64,000 bases of DNA from an uncultured Porphyromonadaceae bacterium (GCA_937921035.1 CALEUL010000052.1:1-64000); one strand, 5' to 3'. Counted from the first letter of the stretch, positions 1-8,755 are shown. Program-made: numbers and translations. The notes: generated by a model not told the origin, from the sequence alone.

Positions 1-30
1 AGCCACCCTAAAGTAACGATAAAATAAGAA

Positions 31-117
31 TGACCCCACCGGCCAAGACTTTAATGGGGTCAAAAATCAATTATTTTCAGGGGTCAATCGCACTTTGTCA
101 CACGGGGTCAATCGCAC
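31..117. repeat. IS21-like terminal repeats
   Basis: GGGGTCA occurs at 56-62, and the longer form GGGGTCAATCGCAC occurs twice exactly 24 bp apart (80-93 and 104-117). An inverted TGACCCC lies at 31-37. Multiple spaced GGGGTCAAT-type repeats are typical of the ends of IS21-family elements, so the left edge of the window may be the end of such an IS. No transposase is in view, so the assignment is inference. Confidence 0.4.
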
Positions 118-592
118 GTGGCTTTTCCACTACCCGCAGGGCTGGAGATTTTTCCCGAAAACAGGAGGCTTGACCTTGCTTTCCCGTCAAATCCCGGAGT
201 TACCTTTGCGCCCAGAACGGAAATGACTGCCTGATGCGGCTCACTGAAAGGCGCGAAAATGGAGGTAAACGGAAGTAGAGGCAGATTAGACTGAAAACTT
301 CAAAAGAAAAATCCGTGAACAATGAAGTCCAAACAAAAAAAGAACATAGCCGGTAGCGTGAAACCGGGCAAACCACCTGCAAGGAAGTATGGTTTTATCT
401 GTCCGGCCGGACGTGTCGGGGCGGGCAGATAAAATCATTCTTCCCGGTTTGCCTGCTGTGGGTGACGGCTTGTTCCATTTATGGGCAAGCGGTCATACAC
501 GGCTTTCCGCTTCCGGCTCAAAGGAACAGCGAAAAAGAAAAATTATCTGAAAAGCCGTAAAAACACCTCTTTGGCATAAGCACAAAAGAAAT

Positions 593-642
593 GGGCTTTG
601 CCTCATCAGTCTAAACTGTTGCTTAGGCGTGAGGCAAAGCCC
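593..642. terminator. Hairpin with 13-bp perfect stem
   Basis: GGGCTTTGCCTCA (593-605) pairs perfectly with TGAGGCAAAGCCC (630-642), followed on the plus strand by TTTTC. The form fits an intrinsic terminator, but no upstream gene is visible. Confidence 0.45.
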
Positions 643-662
643 TTTTCTCCGCTTATGCAGTA

Positions 663-709
663 GTCGGCACACGTTCGTTCAAAATCCTTTTGGGCGATGG
701 TGTGCCGAC
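663..709. repeat. Inverted repeat GTCGGCACAC/GTGTGCCGAC
   Basis: A perfect 10-bp inverted repeat (663-672 and 700-709) with a 27-nt loop. There is no U-tract, so it is more likely a binding or structural site than a terminator. Confidence 0.5.
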
Positions 710-757
710 GAATAAAGCCGCTTTTACGGAAAAATTTGTATGAGATAGAAAAAATCA

Positions 758-787
758 GGGAGATTCATATCAAAATCTCCCGTTTTA
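758..787 (+). terminator. Short hairpin with T-rich tail
   Basis: GGGAGATT (758-765) pairs with AATCTCCC (774-781), followed by GTTTTATT. It may be a weak plus-strand terminator. Confidence 0.4.
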
Positions 788-820
788 TTGTTACTTTTGC
801 ATATGAAGAGTTCTTTGAAG

Positions 821-955
821 GTTACGCAACGCGCAGAGGAATAATGCAGCAGATAACTAACTAAATCGTAACCTATTACTATCATGAGCATCTAACCTAC
901 GCTCATTTCCAATAAATTACACTCTTTTCGTAACTTCGTTATACAAAGTTACGCA
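821..955. repeat. Four GTTACG motifs in both orientations
   Basis: GTTACGCA occurs at 821-828 and 948-955, and its inverse CGTAAC at 867-872 and 929-934. The last two form an inverted repeat (929-936/946-953). Such spacing could be arm-type recombinase sites or regulator sites; the function is unknown. Confidence 0.4.
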
Positions 956-1003
956 TTTTCGCTAACATTCTGCAGCCGATGTGAATTTCGGAGGGCCATA
1001 AAA

Positions 1004-1044
1004 TTAAAAAAAGACGATACTTGTCTCACGACATGTATCGTCTT
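1004..1044 (-). terminator. Intrinsic terminator of the mutA-mutB operon
   Basis: The stem 1011-1025/1030-1044 has 15 positions with one mismatch, built on AAGACGATAC...GTATCGTCTT with a TCAC loop. Read on the minus strand it is followed by a run of seven T (complement of 1004-1010). It lies 57 bp beyond the mutB stop codon and is the natural end of that transcript. Confidence 0.85.
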
Positions 1045-1055
1045 CGGGGATTTAT

Positions 1056-1086
1056 GGTTCTCCCAGATAAAGGAACTGGGAGAACC
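1056..1086. repeat. 11-bp inverted repeat after mutB
   Basis: GGTTCTCCCAG (1056-1066) and CTGGGAGAACC (1076-1086) form a perfect stem between the mutB stop and the main terminator. It may be a 3'-UTR stabilising hairpin or an auxiliary terminator. Confidence 0.5.
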
Positions 1087-1100
1087 GGGGGAATGTTCTT

Positions 1101-3239
1101 TTATTCTTCTGATTGATTCTCAAGAATCTCCAGCATCTTGATTGCGGATGCGGGAATACGTGTGCCGGGGCCGAAAATAGCAGCCACACCGGCTTTGTAA
1201 AGGAAGTCGTAGTCCTGGGCAGGTATAACACCGCCGGCAGTTACCATAATGTCGTCGCGGTCGAGTTTCTTGAGTTCCTCGATAACCTGAGGAATCAAGG
1301 TCTTGTGGCCTGCTGCGAGCGAAGATACGCCAAGGATGTGGACGTCGTTTTCAACGGCCTGACGGGCTGCTTCCGCAGGTGTCTGGAAGAGCGGACCCAT
1401 ATCCACGTCGAAACCGCAGTCGGCATAACCGGTAGCAACGACTTTTGCACCGCGGTCATGGCCGTCCTGACCCATTTTTGCAATCATGATACGGGGCTGA
1501 CGGCCCTCGCGTTTTGCAAATTCTTCGCACATCTTCTGTGCACGGATGAAATCCGCATCGTTCTTTGTTTCGTTGGAGTACACGCCGGAAATAGTTCTGA
1601 TTACTGCTTTATAACGTCCTACGACAGCTTCGCAGGCGTCGGAAATCTCGCCCAAGGTAGCACGGAGGCCGGCTGCCTTTACTGCAAGGTCGAGCAGGTT
1701 GCCTTCTTTCGTACGTACGCATTCGGTAATCGCTTCGAGGGCTTCCTTTACCTTGGCTTCGTCGCGGTGAGCCTTAACGTCATTGAGGCGTTCAATCTGC
1801 TCGCGGCGAACCTCGGTATTGTCAATCTCGAGAATATCGATGGGATCTTCGTGGTCAAGACGATATTTGTTGATACCTACGATTGTCTGACGGCCCGAGT
1901 CAATACGTGCCTGTGTGCGGGCCGATGCTTCCTCGATGCGCAGTTTAGGCAGACCGGTTTCGATAGCCTTTGCCATACCGCCAAGTTTTTCGATTTCCTG
2001 GATATGTTCCCATGCGCGGTGTGCAATCTCGTTGGTGAGGGCCTCTACATAGTAGCTGCCGCCCCACGGATCGATGGCGCGCGTAACCTGAGTTTCTTCC
2101 TGGATGTAAATCTGGGTGTTACGTGCGATACGTGCCGAGAAATCGGTAGGAAGTGCGATAGCTTCGTCAAGAGCGTTGGTGTGGAGGCTCTGGGTGTGGC
2201 CAAGCGCAGCGCCCATAGCTTCGATACAGGTACGGCCTACGTTGTTGAAGGGATCCTGTTCTGTGAGCGACCAGCCTGATGTCTGCGAGTGTGTACGGAG
2301 CGCAAGCGATTTGGGGTTCTTGGGGTTGAACTGCTTTACAATCTTGGCCCAGAGCATACGTGCTGCGCGCATCTTGGCAACTTCCATGAAGTAGTTCATG
2401 CCGATTGCCCAGAAGAACGACAGGCGTGGTGCAAAGGCGTCGATATCCATGCCTGCGTTAACTCCTGCGCGGAGATATTCGAGACCGTCGGCAAGAGTGT
2501 ATGCCAACTCGATATCGCAGGTTGCACCGGCTTCCTGCATATGGTAGCCGGAGATGGAAATCGAGTTGAATTTAGGCATGTTCTGCGAGGTGTACTCGAA
2601 GATATCGGCAATAATGCGCATCGAGAACTCTGGCGGATATATATAGGTGTTGCGCACCATGAATTCCTTGAGGATGTCGTTCTGTATGGTACCGGCCATT
2701 TCATCAAGTTTGGCACCCTGCTCGAGGCCTGCGTTAATGTAGAAAGCAAGTACGGGAAGAACGGCTCCGTTCATGGTCATGGAAACGGACATCTTGTTCA
2801 GAGGAATACCGTCGAAAAGAACTTTCATGTCGTCTAACGAGCAGATGGAAACACCTGCTTTGCCGACGTCACCGACTACGCGGGGGTGATCTGCGTCATA
2901 GCCACGGTGTGTGGCAAGGTCGAATGCCACGGACAGACCTTTCTGACCGGATGCAAGGTTGCGGCGGTAGAAAGCGTTGGATTCGGCTGCCGTAGAGAAA
3001 CCTGCATACTGGCGGATAGTCCAGGGGCGCAGAGGGTACATTGCGCTGTACGGGCCACGCAGGAACGGGGGCAGACCCGACATGAAATTAAGGTGTTCGA
3101 GACCTTCGAGGTCGTTCTTTGTATATACCGGTTTTACGGGGATGAGCTCGGGGGTTGTCCAGTTTTCGGTAGTTTCGGTTACCGGTGCTTCGCCACAGAG
3201 CCCTGCGGTTATGTCGATGTTTTTAAAATCGGGTTTCAT
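1101..3239 (-). CDS. mutB: Methylmalonyl-CoA mutase large subunit
   Basis: Catalytic subunit of adenosylcobalamin-dependent methylmalonyl-CoA mutase, which interconverts succinyl-CoA and (R)-methylmalonyl-CoA in the cytoplasmic succinate-propionate pathway. The 712-residue product matches the family (about 715-730). The first two thirds is the substrate-binding TIM barrel, with typical stretches such as PWTIRQYAGFSTAAESNAFY. The C-terminal ~130 residues are the cobalamin domain with the base-off motif DGHDRG near residue 595, whose His ligates cobalt. It is the second gene of an operon, 15 bp after mutA, and ends before a strong terminator. The heterodimeric mutA/mutB arrangement is usual in Bacteroidales that make propionate. 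Confidence 0.97.
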   Translation of the reverse strand: MKPDFKNIDITAGLCGEAPVTETTENWTTPELIPVKPVYTKNDLEGLEHLNFMSGLPPFLRGPYSAMYPLRPWTIRQYAGFSTAAESNAFYRRNLASGQKGLSVAFDLATHRGYDADHPRVVGDVGKAGVSICSLDDMKVLFDGIPLNKMSVSMTMNGAVLPVLAFYINAGLEQGAKLDEMAGTIQNDILKEFMVRNTYIYPPEFSMRIIADIFEYTSQNMPKFNSISISGYHMQEAGATCDIELAYTLADGLEYLRAGVNAGMDIDAFAPRLSFFWAIGMNYFMEVAKMRAARMLWAKIVKQFNPKNPKSLALRTHSQTSGWSLTEQDPFNNVGRTCIEAMGAALGHTQSLHTNALDEAIALPTDFSARIARNTQIYIQEETQVTRAIDPWGGSYYVEALTNEIAHRAWEHIQEIEKLGGMAKAIETGLPKLRIEEASARTQARIDSGRQTIVGINKYRLDHEDPIDILEIDNTEVRREQIERLNDVKAHRDEAKVKEALEAITECVRTKEGNLLDLAVKAAGLRATLGEISDACEAVVGRYKAVIRTISGVYSNETKNDADFIRAQKMCEEFAKREGRQPRIMIAKMGQDGHDRGAKVVATGYADCGFDVDMGPLFQTPAEAARQAVENDVHILGVSSLAAGHKTLIPQVIEELKKLDRDDIMVTAGGVIPAQDYDFLYKAGVAAIFGPGTRIPASAIKMLEILENQSEE

Positions 3240-3254
3240 AGTGTGGGCTGTGGA

Positions 3255-5102
3255 TTATTTGTTTAAAAGACGGTTGTTGAAATCGCGCAGTGTTTCCAAA
3301 ACGTTGCAACGTACATGAACGAAATCGTTGATGCCGGCGGCTTTGAGTTCTTCGGTGCATGCGGGGTTACCGGCAACAACGAATTCGGCGCGGCCGTTCA
3401 GATACTTGAAAGCAGCAGGTGCAAGTTCGGCGTATTCATCGTCGGACGAACACAGTACGATAACGTCGGCTTCTTTTGCAAGAGCGGCATCGACACCTTC
3501 TTCAACGGTATTGAAACCAAGGTTGTCGATAATTTCATAGCCGGCGCAACCGAAGAAGTTGGTGGAGAACTGTGCGCGGGCAAGACGCATGGCCAGATTG
3601 CCGATGGTGAGCATGAACACCTTGGGACGTTTTGCAGCAGCTTCTGTTTCCAGACGCAGAGCTTCAAAGTCGGTAGCGGCACGCTTCATCAACAGTGCGT
3701 GAGGACCTTTTTCTGTACTGCAGCCGCATTTGCAGCATCCGGTATTCTCTATCTTGTCAGCAGCCTTTTCGTTGACGTTGGGATACTGGTTGGTGCCGAG
3801 CAGAATCTCTTTGCGGCGTGCAACGTCGGTGTGGCGCTTTTCGCAGCTTGCATTGACAGCAGCCTGTACTTTGCCGGCGCCTACATTTGCGAAGAAACCA
3901 CCTTCTTCCTCGGTGGCGAGGAACAGTTTCCAGCCTTCCTTGGCGATTGCAACGGTAAGGGTCTCTACATAGTAGCTGCCGCCTGCGGGGTCCACAACCT
4001 TGTCCATGTGGCTTTCTTCCTTAAGAAGGAACTGCTGGTTGCGTGCGATGCGCTCGCTGAAGGCATCGGGTTTCTTGTAGGCTGCGTCGAACGGAGTTAC
4101 AACGATGGAATCAACGCCGGCAACGCAAGCCGAGAATGTTTCGGTCTGGCTGCGGAGCAGGTTTACGTGTGCGTCGTAGATAGTCTGGTTGAAAGTAGAT
4201 GTTGTAGCGCATACCATCATTTTGGCTGCACAGGAGCATGTGGGTTTGTACTGTTCCACAATCTGAGCCCACAGCATACGGGCGGCGCGGAACTTGGCAA
4301 TTTCCATAAAGAAATTGGATGAAACGCACATGTCAAATTTTATGCGGTTGGCAACTTCATTGATGTCGCGGCCGGCCTCGGTAAGGAGGGTTAGCCATGC
4401 GGCACCCCATGAGAGTGCGTAGCCTAATTCCTGATAGATATATGCACCGGCGTTTGCCAGTATAGCGGATTCTACGCTCAGACAGCGAACACCGCGCACG
4501 TCGGCAAGTACATCAAGGAGTTTGCAAGCTTCGGCGGCGACAGCTGCTGTGTCCACACCTTCCACACCGTGCTTGAAGTTGCGACGCAGAGGGTTGTATG
4601 CTATCGAGCCTTTGAAGGTTTCCTCGCAGCCGGCGGCTTTTACGAGTTTTACAAGTTCTTCTGCTACGGCAACGGCTTTGCCAGGACAGCAGCTGAGGTT
4701 AATCTCCACGCAGTCCAGAACAATGTCTTTGAGAAGCACTTTAAGATCCGAAGGATCGGATACTTTGAAGCCAAGCGAGTTGACGCCTTTGTTGAGAACG
4801 TCAAGTGCAATTGCGTTTGCCTCTTCGGGGGTCTCTGCAACAATGTTCTGACGGGTGAGCCAGTCATTGTCGGTGCGGGTACCGCGGACGTAGGGGTATT
4901 GACCGGGAAGAGAGTCGGTCGTTTTCAGACCGGCGATGTCTTCAGCGCGATAAACGGGCTGTACATTAAAGCCTTCGTTAGTGCGCCAGACCAGTTTTTT
5001 GTCGAAGTCCGCACCTTTGAGGTCGGTTTCGACTTTGGCTCGCCATTCTGCATAGCTCACCTCGGGAAACTGGTCAAACAATCTTTCACTTTTTTCTGCC
5101 AT
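3255..5102 (-). CDS. mutA: Methylmalonyl-CoA mutase small subunit
   Basis: Non-catalytic partner of MutB. I place the start at ATG 5102 (MAEKSERLFDQFPEV, 615 residues), because the frame extends further upstream only through leader sequence and the promoter lies at 5210-5241. The barrel domain is conserved, but the C-terminal Rossmann domain has lost the cobalamin motif DxHxxG (AQFSTNFFGCAGYEIIDNLG instead), as expected for the small subunit. Unusual is a cysteine-rich stretch near residue 457 (TGCCKCGCS) with a further cluster earlier (TCSCAAKMMVC). The 107-nt leader holds a small hairpin (AGGAGC/GCTCCT) and shows no cobalamin riboswitch. Confidence 0.95.
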   Translation of the reverse strand: MAEKSERLFDQFPEVSYAEWRAKVETDLKGADFDKKLVWRTNEGFNVQPVYRAEDIAGLKTTDSLPGQYPYVRGTRTDNDWLTRQNIVAETPEEANAIALDVLNKGVNSLGFKVSDPSDLKVLLKDIVLDCVEINLSCCPGKAVAVAEELVKLVKAAGCEETFKGSIAYNPLRRNFKHGVEGVDTAAVAAEACKLLDVLADVRGVRCLSVESAILANAGAYIYQELGYALSWGAAWLTLLTEAGRDINEVANRIKFDMCVSSNFFMEIAKFRAARMLWAQIVEQYKPTCSCAAKMMVCATTSTFNQTIYDAHVNLLRSQTETFSACVAGVDSIVVTPFDAAYKKPDAFSERIARNQQFLLKEESHMDKVVDPAGGSYYVETLTVAIAKEGWKLFLATEEEGGFFANVGAGKVQAAVNASCEKRHTDVARRKEILLGTNQYPNVNEKAADKIENTGCCKCGCSTEKGPHALLMKRAATDFEALRLETEAAAKRPKVFMLTIGNLAMRLARAQFSTNFFGCAGYEIIDNLGFNTVEEGVDAALAKEADVIVLCSSDDEYAELAPAAFKYLNGRAEFVVAGNPACTEELKAAGINDFVHVRCNVLETLRDFNNRLLNK

Positions 5103-5209
5103 AAATATTTGAATATCAATTGATATGTTTGTGATTTCAATAATATATGAATGTCTACGATTCAAGGTTGTTTGCCTGAGGAGCCTGTGATGCTCCTGTT
5201 TTAGCATTG

Positions 5210-5241
5210 CAAAAGTAATAATTATTCAAATAATTAACAAA
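5210..5241 (-). promoter_or_regulatory. Promoter of mutA-mutB
   Basis: On the minus strand, TTTG (complement of 5238-5241), 20 nt, then TACTTTTG (complement of 5210-5217). This matches the Bacteroidetes primary-sigma consensus TTTG-N19..21-TAnnTTTG. Transcription would start about 100 nt before the mutA ATG. Confidence 0.75.
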
Positions 5242-5305
5242 TAAAAGCCTCGAAAATGAATATTCCGGATTGTATGTAGGTTTTAGGCCGCTTTCTTAGC
5301 TTTAA

Positions 5306-5347
5306 ACAAACGAAGAGCCGCCATTTTTGCTGGCGGCTCTCGTTTGT
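5306..5347. terminator. Terminator after the MFS gene
   Basis: AGAGCCGCCA (5314-5323) pairs with TGGCGGCTCT (5331-5340). The stem extends through ACAAACG/CGTTTGT with one bulged base. It lies just beyond the stop of the MFS gene at 5370 and separates it from mutA. Confidence 0.75.
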
Positions 5348-5369
5348 ATAATTATTTTCAGGGTTTGTA

Positions 5370-7181
5370 TCAGACCTTGGCTGCGGCTGCCTGCGACCCG
5401 AAGGTTTCTTTGATAAACCATACGCATATTGCTCCGAGCAGAAGCAGAACACCCGAAATAAAGAGCATGCCTACTGTCAGGGGGGCGCCGTTGGATGCTG
5501 CCGGGAAACAGTGCAGAATCATGCCGCCGCACAAGGCTGCAACAATCTGCGGAATGGTTATCGTGCAGTTGAAAAGACCTAAATATGTGCCGATGTTGCC
5601 GCCCGATAGTGCATTCGTAAGTATCGTAAAGGGCATGGAGAGCATTGCAGCCCAAGCACATCCCATCAGCGCATAGCTGATAAACAGTATGTACTGGTTG
5701 TGAATGAAGAATACCGACATAAAGCCGACAGCACCGATAAGAAGGCTCACGGAATATGCAGTGCGGCGGTGTCTGAAACTTGCCAATACCACAGCCCACA
5801 GAACCGCGGCAATACCCTGAATGGCAAGCAGTATGCCGTTCCAGTCGCCTGCATTCTGGTACTGAGGAGTAGCAGGATTCAATAAAGTGCTGTATTCAAG
5901 CTCGATTTCATTGGGCGAATTTACAGCGGGGAGATCGGAGGTCTGCTCGAGAACATACTCGCCGGTACTCTCGTCCTTCGAAGCAATATGTGCAAGTGTG
6001 AGTTTTGTGCCGGGTTGTACGAGCGACAGTTCGGAGACTGTAACGGCGTTGGTATTTACTGTAACTTCAGCACCATCGATATTCAGTTTTTGTCCGGCTT
6101 TTGCCAGAACGCCATGCTCCGACGATATCTTTTCTACGCCGTTTACAGAAACGGGATGTCCTCCTGCGATAAGGGTGTCGCCGTCAAGAACCACGGTTTG
6201 CGGACGGGTAAAATTACCGTCTATCTCGATGCCGGCGAGCGACAGATGCCCGTTGTCTATTACAGGACGGTTGTCATTGAAGATATATTTGTCGCTGTAA
6301 TGAACTCCGTTGATAGTTACACCGCTCACAGCCTGCATTGACGGAGCCTCGAACGCCTGAAGGGCTACGGCGTCTGTAGAATATGTCCACATATACAGGA
6401 ATGCAGCCCAGCAGAAAAACTGCACGATACCTACTGTCCAGAATACCTTGGGAGCCTTGACGAGCAGTTTCAACATATTGTCTTTGGGTGCGGATGCCTC
6501 TTTGTTCTCGTCGATGCCGTGGAACTGGGCATACTCGTGTGGAGGCATTTCTTTAACCTTTGCAAATGTGTATATAACACATAATGCCAGGATTGCCGCA
6601 CCGATGTAGAACGACCAAGTAACGGTCGGAGGAACTTCTCCGGAAGGTGCTGTGTTGCTCAGGAACCATGCGAGTATAAAAGGTGCTATATAGCCTACTA
6701 CAGAACCGGCGTTGCAAAGGAAAGACTGGATTGAATACGCCAGACCTTTCTGTTTTTCATTTACCATGTCGCCTACGAGCATCTTAAAGGGTTGCATGGC
6801 CATGTTGATGCTCGTATCCAGAAGCATAAGCATTACCAGACCGAAAATAATTGCCTGGCTGATTCCAAGGCCTAAAGAGCCTGAATTGGGCAAAAAGCAC
6901 ATTACGATAATGGCAACTAAAGCGCCTAAGAGAAGGTAAGGAAGGCGGCGTCCGATACGTGTCCAGGTGCGGTCACTGGCACTGCCTACTATAGGCTGCA
7001 CGATAAGGCCCATAAGTGGGGGGAGAATCCAGAAGTAACTCAGATCGTGCGGGTCGGCTCCGATAGTGGAAAAAATGCGGCTGACCTGCGAACTCTGGAG
7101 AGCGTACGCTATCTGTACGCCGAAGAATCCGAAGCTAAGATTCCACAGTTTCCAGAAACTTAAATCTCTTTGTTCTTTCAT
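5370..7181 (-). CDS. MFS sugar transporter (SLC45/GPH-like) with large loop insert
   Basis: Inner-membrane transporter of the major facilitator superfamily. The N-terminus (LSFWKLWNLSFGFFGVQIAY) and the loop DRTWTRIGRRLPYLLLGA match the SLC45/GPH-like sugar transporters that Bacteroidetes use for malto-oligosaccharides and related sugars. At 603 residues it is longer than the usual 440-480. The excess is a hydrophilic, beta-rich insert at about residues 275-440 (roughly 5860-6360) between two helices of the C-terminal half, presumably periplasmic. It lies 35 bp downstream of the endonuclease IV gene on the same strand and is probably co-transcribed. Substrate not determined. Confidence 0.85.
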   Translation of the reverse strand: MKEQRDLSFWKLWNLSFGFFGVQIAYALQSSQVSRIFSTIGADPHDLSYFWILPPLMGLIVQPIVGSASDRTWTRIGRRLPYLLLGALVAIIVMCFLPNSGSLGLGISQAIIFGLVMLMLLDTSINMAMQPFKMLVGDMVNEKQKGLAYSIQSFLCNAGSVVGYIAPFILAWFLSNTAPSGEVPPTVTWSFYIGAAILALCVIYTFAKVKEMPPHEYAQFHGIDENKEASAPKDNMLKLLVKAPKVFWTVGIVQFFCWAAFLYMWTYSTDAVALQAFEAPSMQAVSGVTINGVHYSDKYIFNDNRPVIDNGHLSLAGIEIDGNFTRPQTVVLDGDTLIAGGHPVSVNGVEKISSEHGVLAKAGQKLNIDGAEVTVNTNAVTVSELSLVQPGTKLTLAHIASKDESTGEYVLEQTSDLPAVNSPNEIELEYSTLLNPATPQYQNAGDWNGILLAIQGIAAVLWAVVLASFRHRRTAYSVSLLIGAVGFMSVFFIHNQYILFISYALMGCAWAAMLSMPFTILTNALSGGNIGTYLGLFNCTITIPQIVAALCGGMILHCFPAASNGAPLTVGMLFISGVLLLLGAICVWFIKETFGSQAAAAKV

Positions 7182-7216
7182 GTTTGACGAAGGTGGGTAA
7201 GTATGATTATTATTAA

Positions 7217-8065
7217 TTAATTCTTTACAGTATGTGCGTTAAGCCATTCTATTTCCGTTTTCCACAGCAGAGGGTCTGGTGTCTCCAGAATCATGGGGAC
7301 GCCGTCCATGCGGCTGTCAGACATCAGCATGGCGAAAAAGTTGCTCCCGATAGTTCCTGCACCGATAGAGGCATGGCGGTCGATTCTTGAACCGACAGGT
7401 TTCAACGCATCGTTAAGATGCATGCCACGCAAATATCGGAAACCTATTGTGCTTTCAAACTCTTTCCATGTGGCATTGTAGCCATCCGGCGTGGACATAT
7501 CGTAGCCGGCAGCTGCGGCATGGCATGTGTCTATGCAGACTCCCACACGGTCTTTGTCTTCTACTGCTTCGATTATCGCGCCCAGCTGATCGAAGGAATA
7601 TCCAATATTGCTGCCCTGCCCTGCTGTGTTCTCTATAACGGCGATAACATCATTCGTTTGGTCGAGTACGTAGTTGATGGATTCAGCGACAAGGCGTAGA
7701 CCATTATCTTCCGTCATCTCCTTGATCGTTGCTCCGGGATGAAAGTTGAGCAATTTCAGACCGAGTGAAGCACACCGCTTCATCTGGTCGACAAGCGACA
7801 CCCTCGAAAGCTTGAGCTTTTTTGAGTCGGGAGAACATAGATTCACCAAAAGCGAGGCATGCGGAAGAATCATGTCTGCCGTATAGCCGTACGAGACATT
7901 GGCGGCTATAAATGCATCGATGTCTGCTTGCGAATATGGCTTATCTGACCATCGACGAGCATCGATGGGACAAAAAGAATATGCCGTAGCATGCAGGGCA
8001 TGAGCTGTTTCTGGCGCGTTGACTAAAGGGGGCACGCCGTCGATATGCGCTCCGATATATTTCAT
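7217..8065 (-). CDS. nfo: Endonuclease IV (deoxyribonuclease IV)
   Basis: AP endonuclease of base-excision repair, a metal-dependent TIM-barrel enzyme cutting 5' to abasic sites. At 282 residues it has the usual length. Family signatures visible are the start MKYIGAHID, NFHPGA, AVIENTAGQGSNIGYSFDQLG, CIDTCHAAAAGYD, RGMHLNDA and ILETPDP, which include the Zn-binding His, Glu and Asp positions. A possible -7 box (TATATTTG, complement of 8094-8101) lies 29 nt upstream. The MFS gene follows on the same strand. Confidence 0.95.
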   Translation of the reverse strand: MKYIGAHIDGVPPLVNAPETAHALHATAYSFCPIDARRWSDKPYSQADIDAFIAANVSYGYTADMILPHASLLVNLCSPDSKKLKLSRVSLVDQMKRCASLGLKLLNFHPGATIKEMTEDNGLRLVAESINYVLDQTNDVIAVIENTAGQGSNIGYSFDQLGAIIEAVEDKDRVGVCIDTCHAAAAGYDMSTPDGYNATWKEFESTIGFRYLRGMHLNDALKPVGSRIDRHASIGAGTIGSNFFAMLMSDSRMDGVPMILETPDPLLWKTEIEWLNAHTVKN

Positions 8066-8228
8066 TTACGTATTCTTTTCCCTAAAAATTATGCAAATAT
8101 AACAATTAAAATTTATATTACCCACCCTTTGACCTAATTTTTTGTTCATGCTGTGATTTTCAGTACGTCAGTACGTCTGGCATGGAGTTTTTCAGTCAAT
8201 TGTTTACAAGAGAATCATAGATAATACG

Positions 8229-8240
8229 TAAATTTGTATA
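8229..8240 (+). promoter_or_regulatory. -7 box abutting the GNAT start codon
   Basis: TAAATTTG at 8229-8236 matches the TAnnTTTG box exactly, and the ATG at 8240 begins only 3 nt later. If this box is used, the mRNA would be leaderless or nearly so. The matching -33 element is weak (TTG/TTTA around 8200-8206), so use of the box is not certain. Confidence 0.45.
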
Positions 8241-8743
8241 TGAAATTACGAAAAGCCATATTCGCAGATATAGAAGATGTGATGCAGATTTTCTCACAGG
8301 CCCGTCAGGCTCAGCGCCTTGCCGGATTCAGACAATGGGAGGATGGTTACCCTTCTGTAGAATCATTGAAGTCGGATATACAAAATTCCATCGGATTTGT
8401 CCTTGACGATAACGGCAAAACTGCTGGATATGTTGCTATAACTACTTATGACGAGGAGTATGACCGACATCCCGAATTATGGGACATTGGAGAAAAATAT
8501 TCAGCTTTCCATCGTGTTGCTTTGGCAGATGATTATAGAGGTAAGGGATTGGCTGGCATACTTTTTGATTTGGCCGAGTCCGAATCCTGCCATATCGGAG
8601 CCCATTTTATCCGGGTTGACACCGGTATTGAAAATATGCCTATGAAACAGATTCTTTATAAAAGAGGTTATACAAATCTTGGAGAATGCGATTTTATATG
8701 GGGGAAAAGGCTGGCATACGAGAAATCGATTGTGCTCGGGTAA
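8240..8743 (+). CDS. GNAT-family N-acetyltransferase
   Basis: Predicted acetyl-CoA-dependent N-acyltransferase of 167 residues; substrate unknown. The motif-A region reads HRVALADDYRGKGLAGILFDLAE, with the R/Q-x-x-G-x-G/A pyrophosphate-binding loop (YRGKGLA), and the C-terminal part reads ILYKRGYTNLGECDF. I chose ATG 8240 (MKLRKAIFADIEDVM), the normal GNAT N-terminus, over an in-frame TTG two codons upstream that lies inside the promoter box. The frameshifted exported protein gene follows 12 bp later. Confidence 0.85.
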   Translation: MKLRKAIFADIEDVMQIFSQARQAQRLAGFRQWEDGYPSVESLKSDIQNSIGFVLDDNGKTAGYVAITTYDEEYDRHPELWDIGEKYSAFHRVALADDYRGKGLAGILFDLAESESCHIGAHFIRVDTGIENMPMKQILYKRGYTNLGECDFIWGKRLAYEKSIVLG

Positions 8744-8755
8744 AGGATCATTATT

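Larger units (their letters stand above)
118..1000. other. Gene-free hairpin-rich segment, possible ICE/mobile-element end
   Basis: I see no convincing gene here. The segment is crowded with perfect inverted repeats (near 391-436, 593-642, 663-709, 758-781 and 929-953) and with repeated GTTACG motifs. At 791-799 is a TTACTTTTGC sequence resembling both a Bacteroidetes -7 box and the GTAnnTTTGC core used by CTnDOT-type integrases. Dense structured non-coding DNA next to IS-like repeats and abutting a housekeeping operon suggests the terminus of an integrated element. No integrase or mobilisation gene is visible to prove it. Confidence 0.3.

Noticed and set aside
200..382. 60-codon minus-strand frame in the left segment
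   Set aside because: Composition is aromatic and Cys/Ser-rich without any family pattern; no ribosome binding context.
1113..2279. Long open frame (388 codons) on the plus strand opposite mutB
   Set aside because: It is a codon shadow of a strongly supported gene, Cys-rich and without domains; similar antisense frames oppose mutA (3315-4322).
5103..5209. Possible cobalamin riboswitch before the B12-dependent mutase
   Set aside because: The leader is only about 107 nt and shows one small hairpin, too short for a cobalamin riboswitch and without a B12-box.
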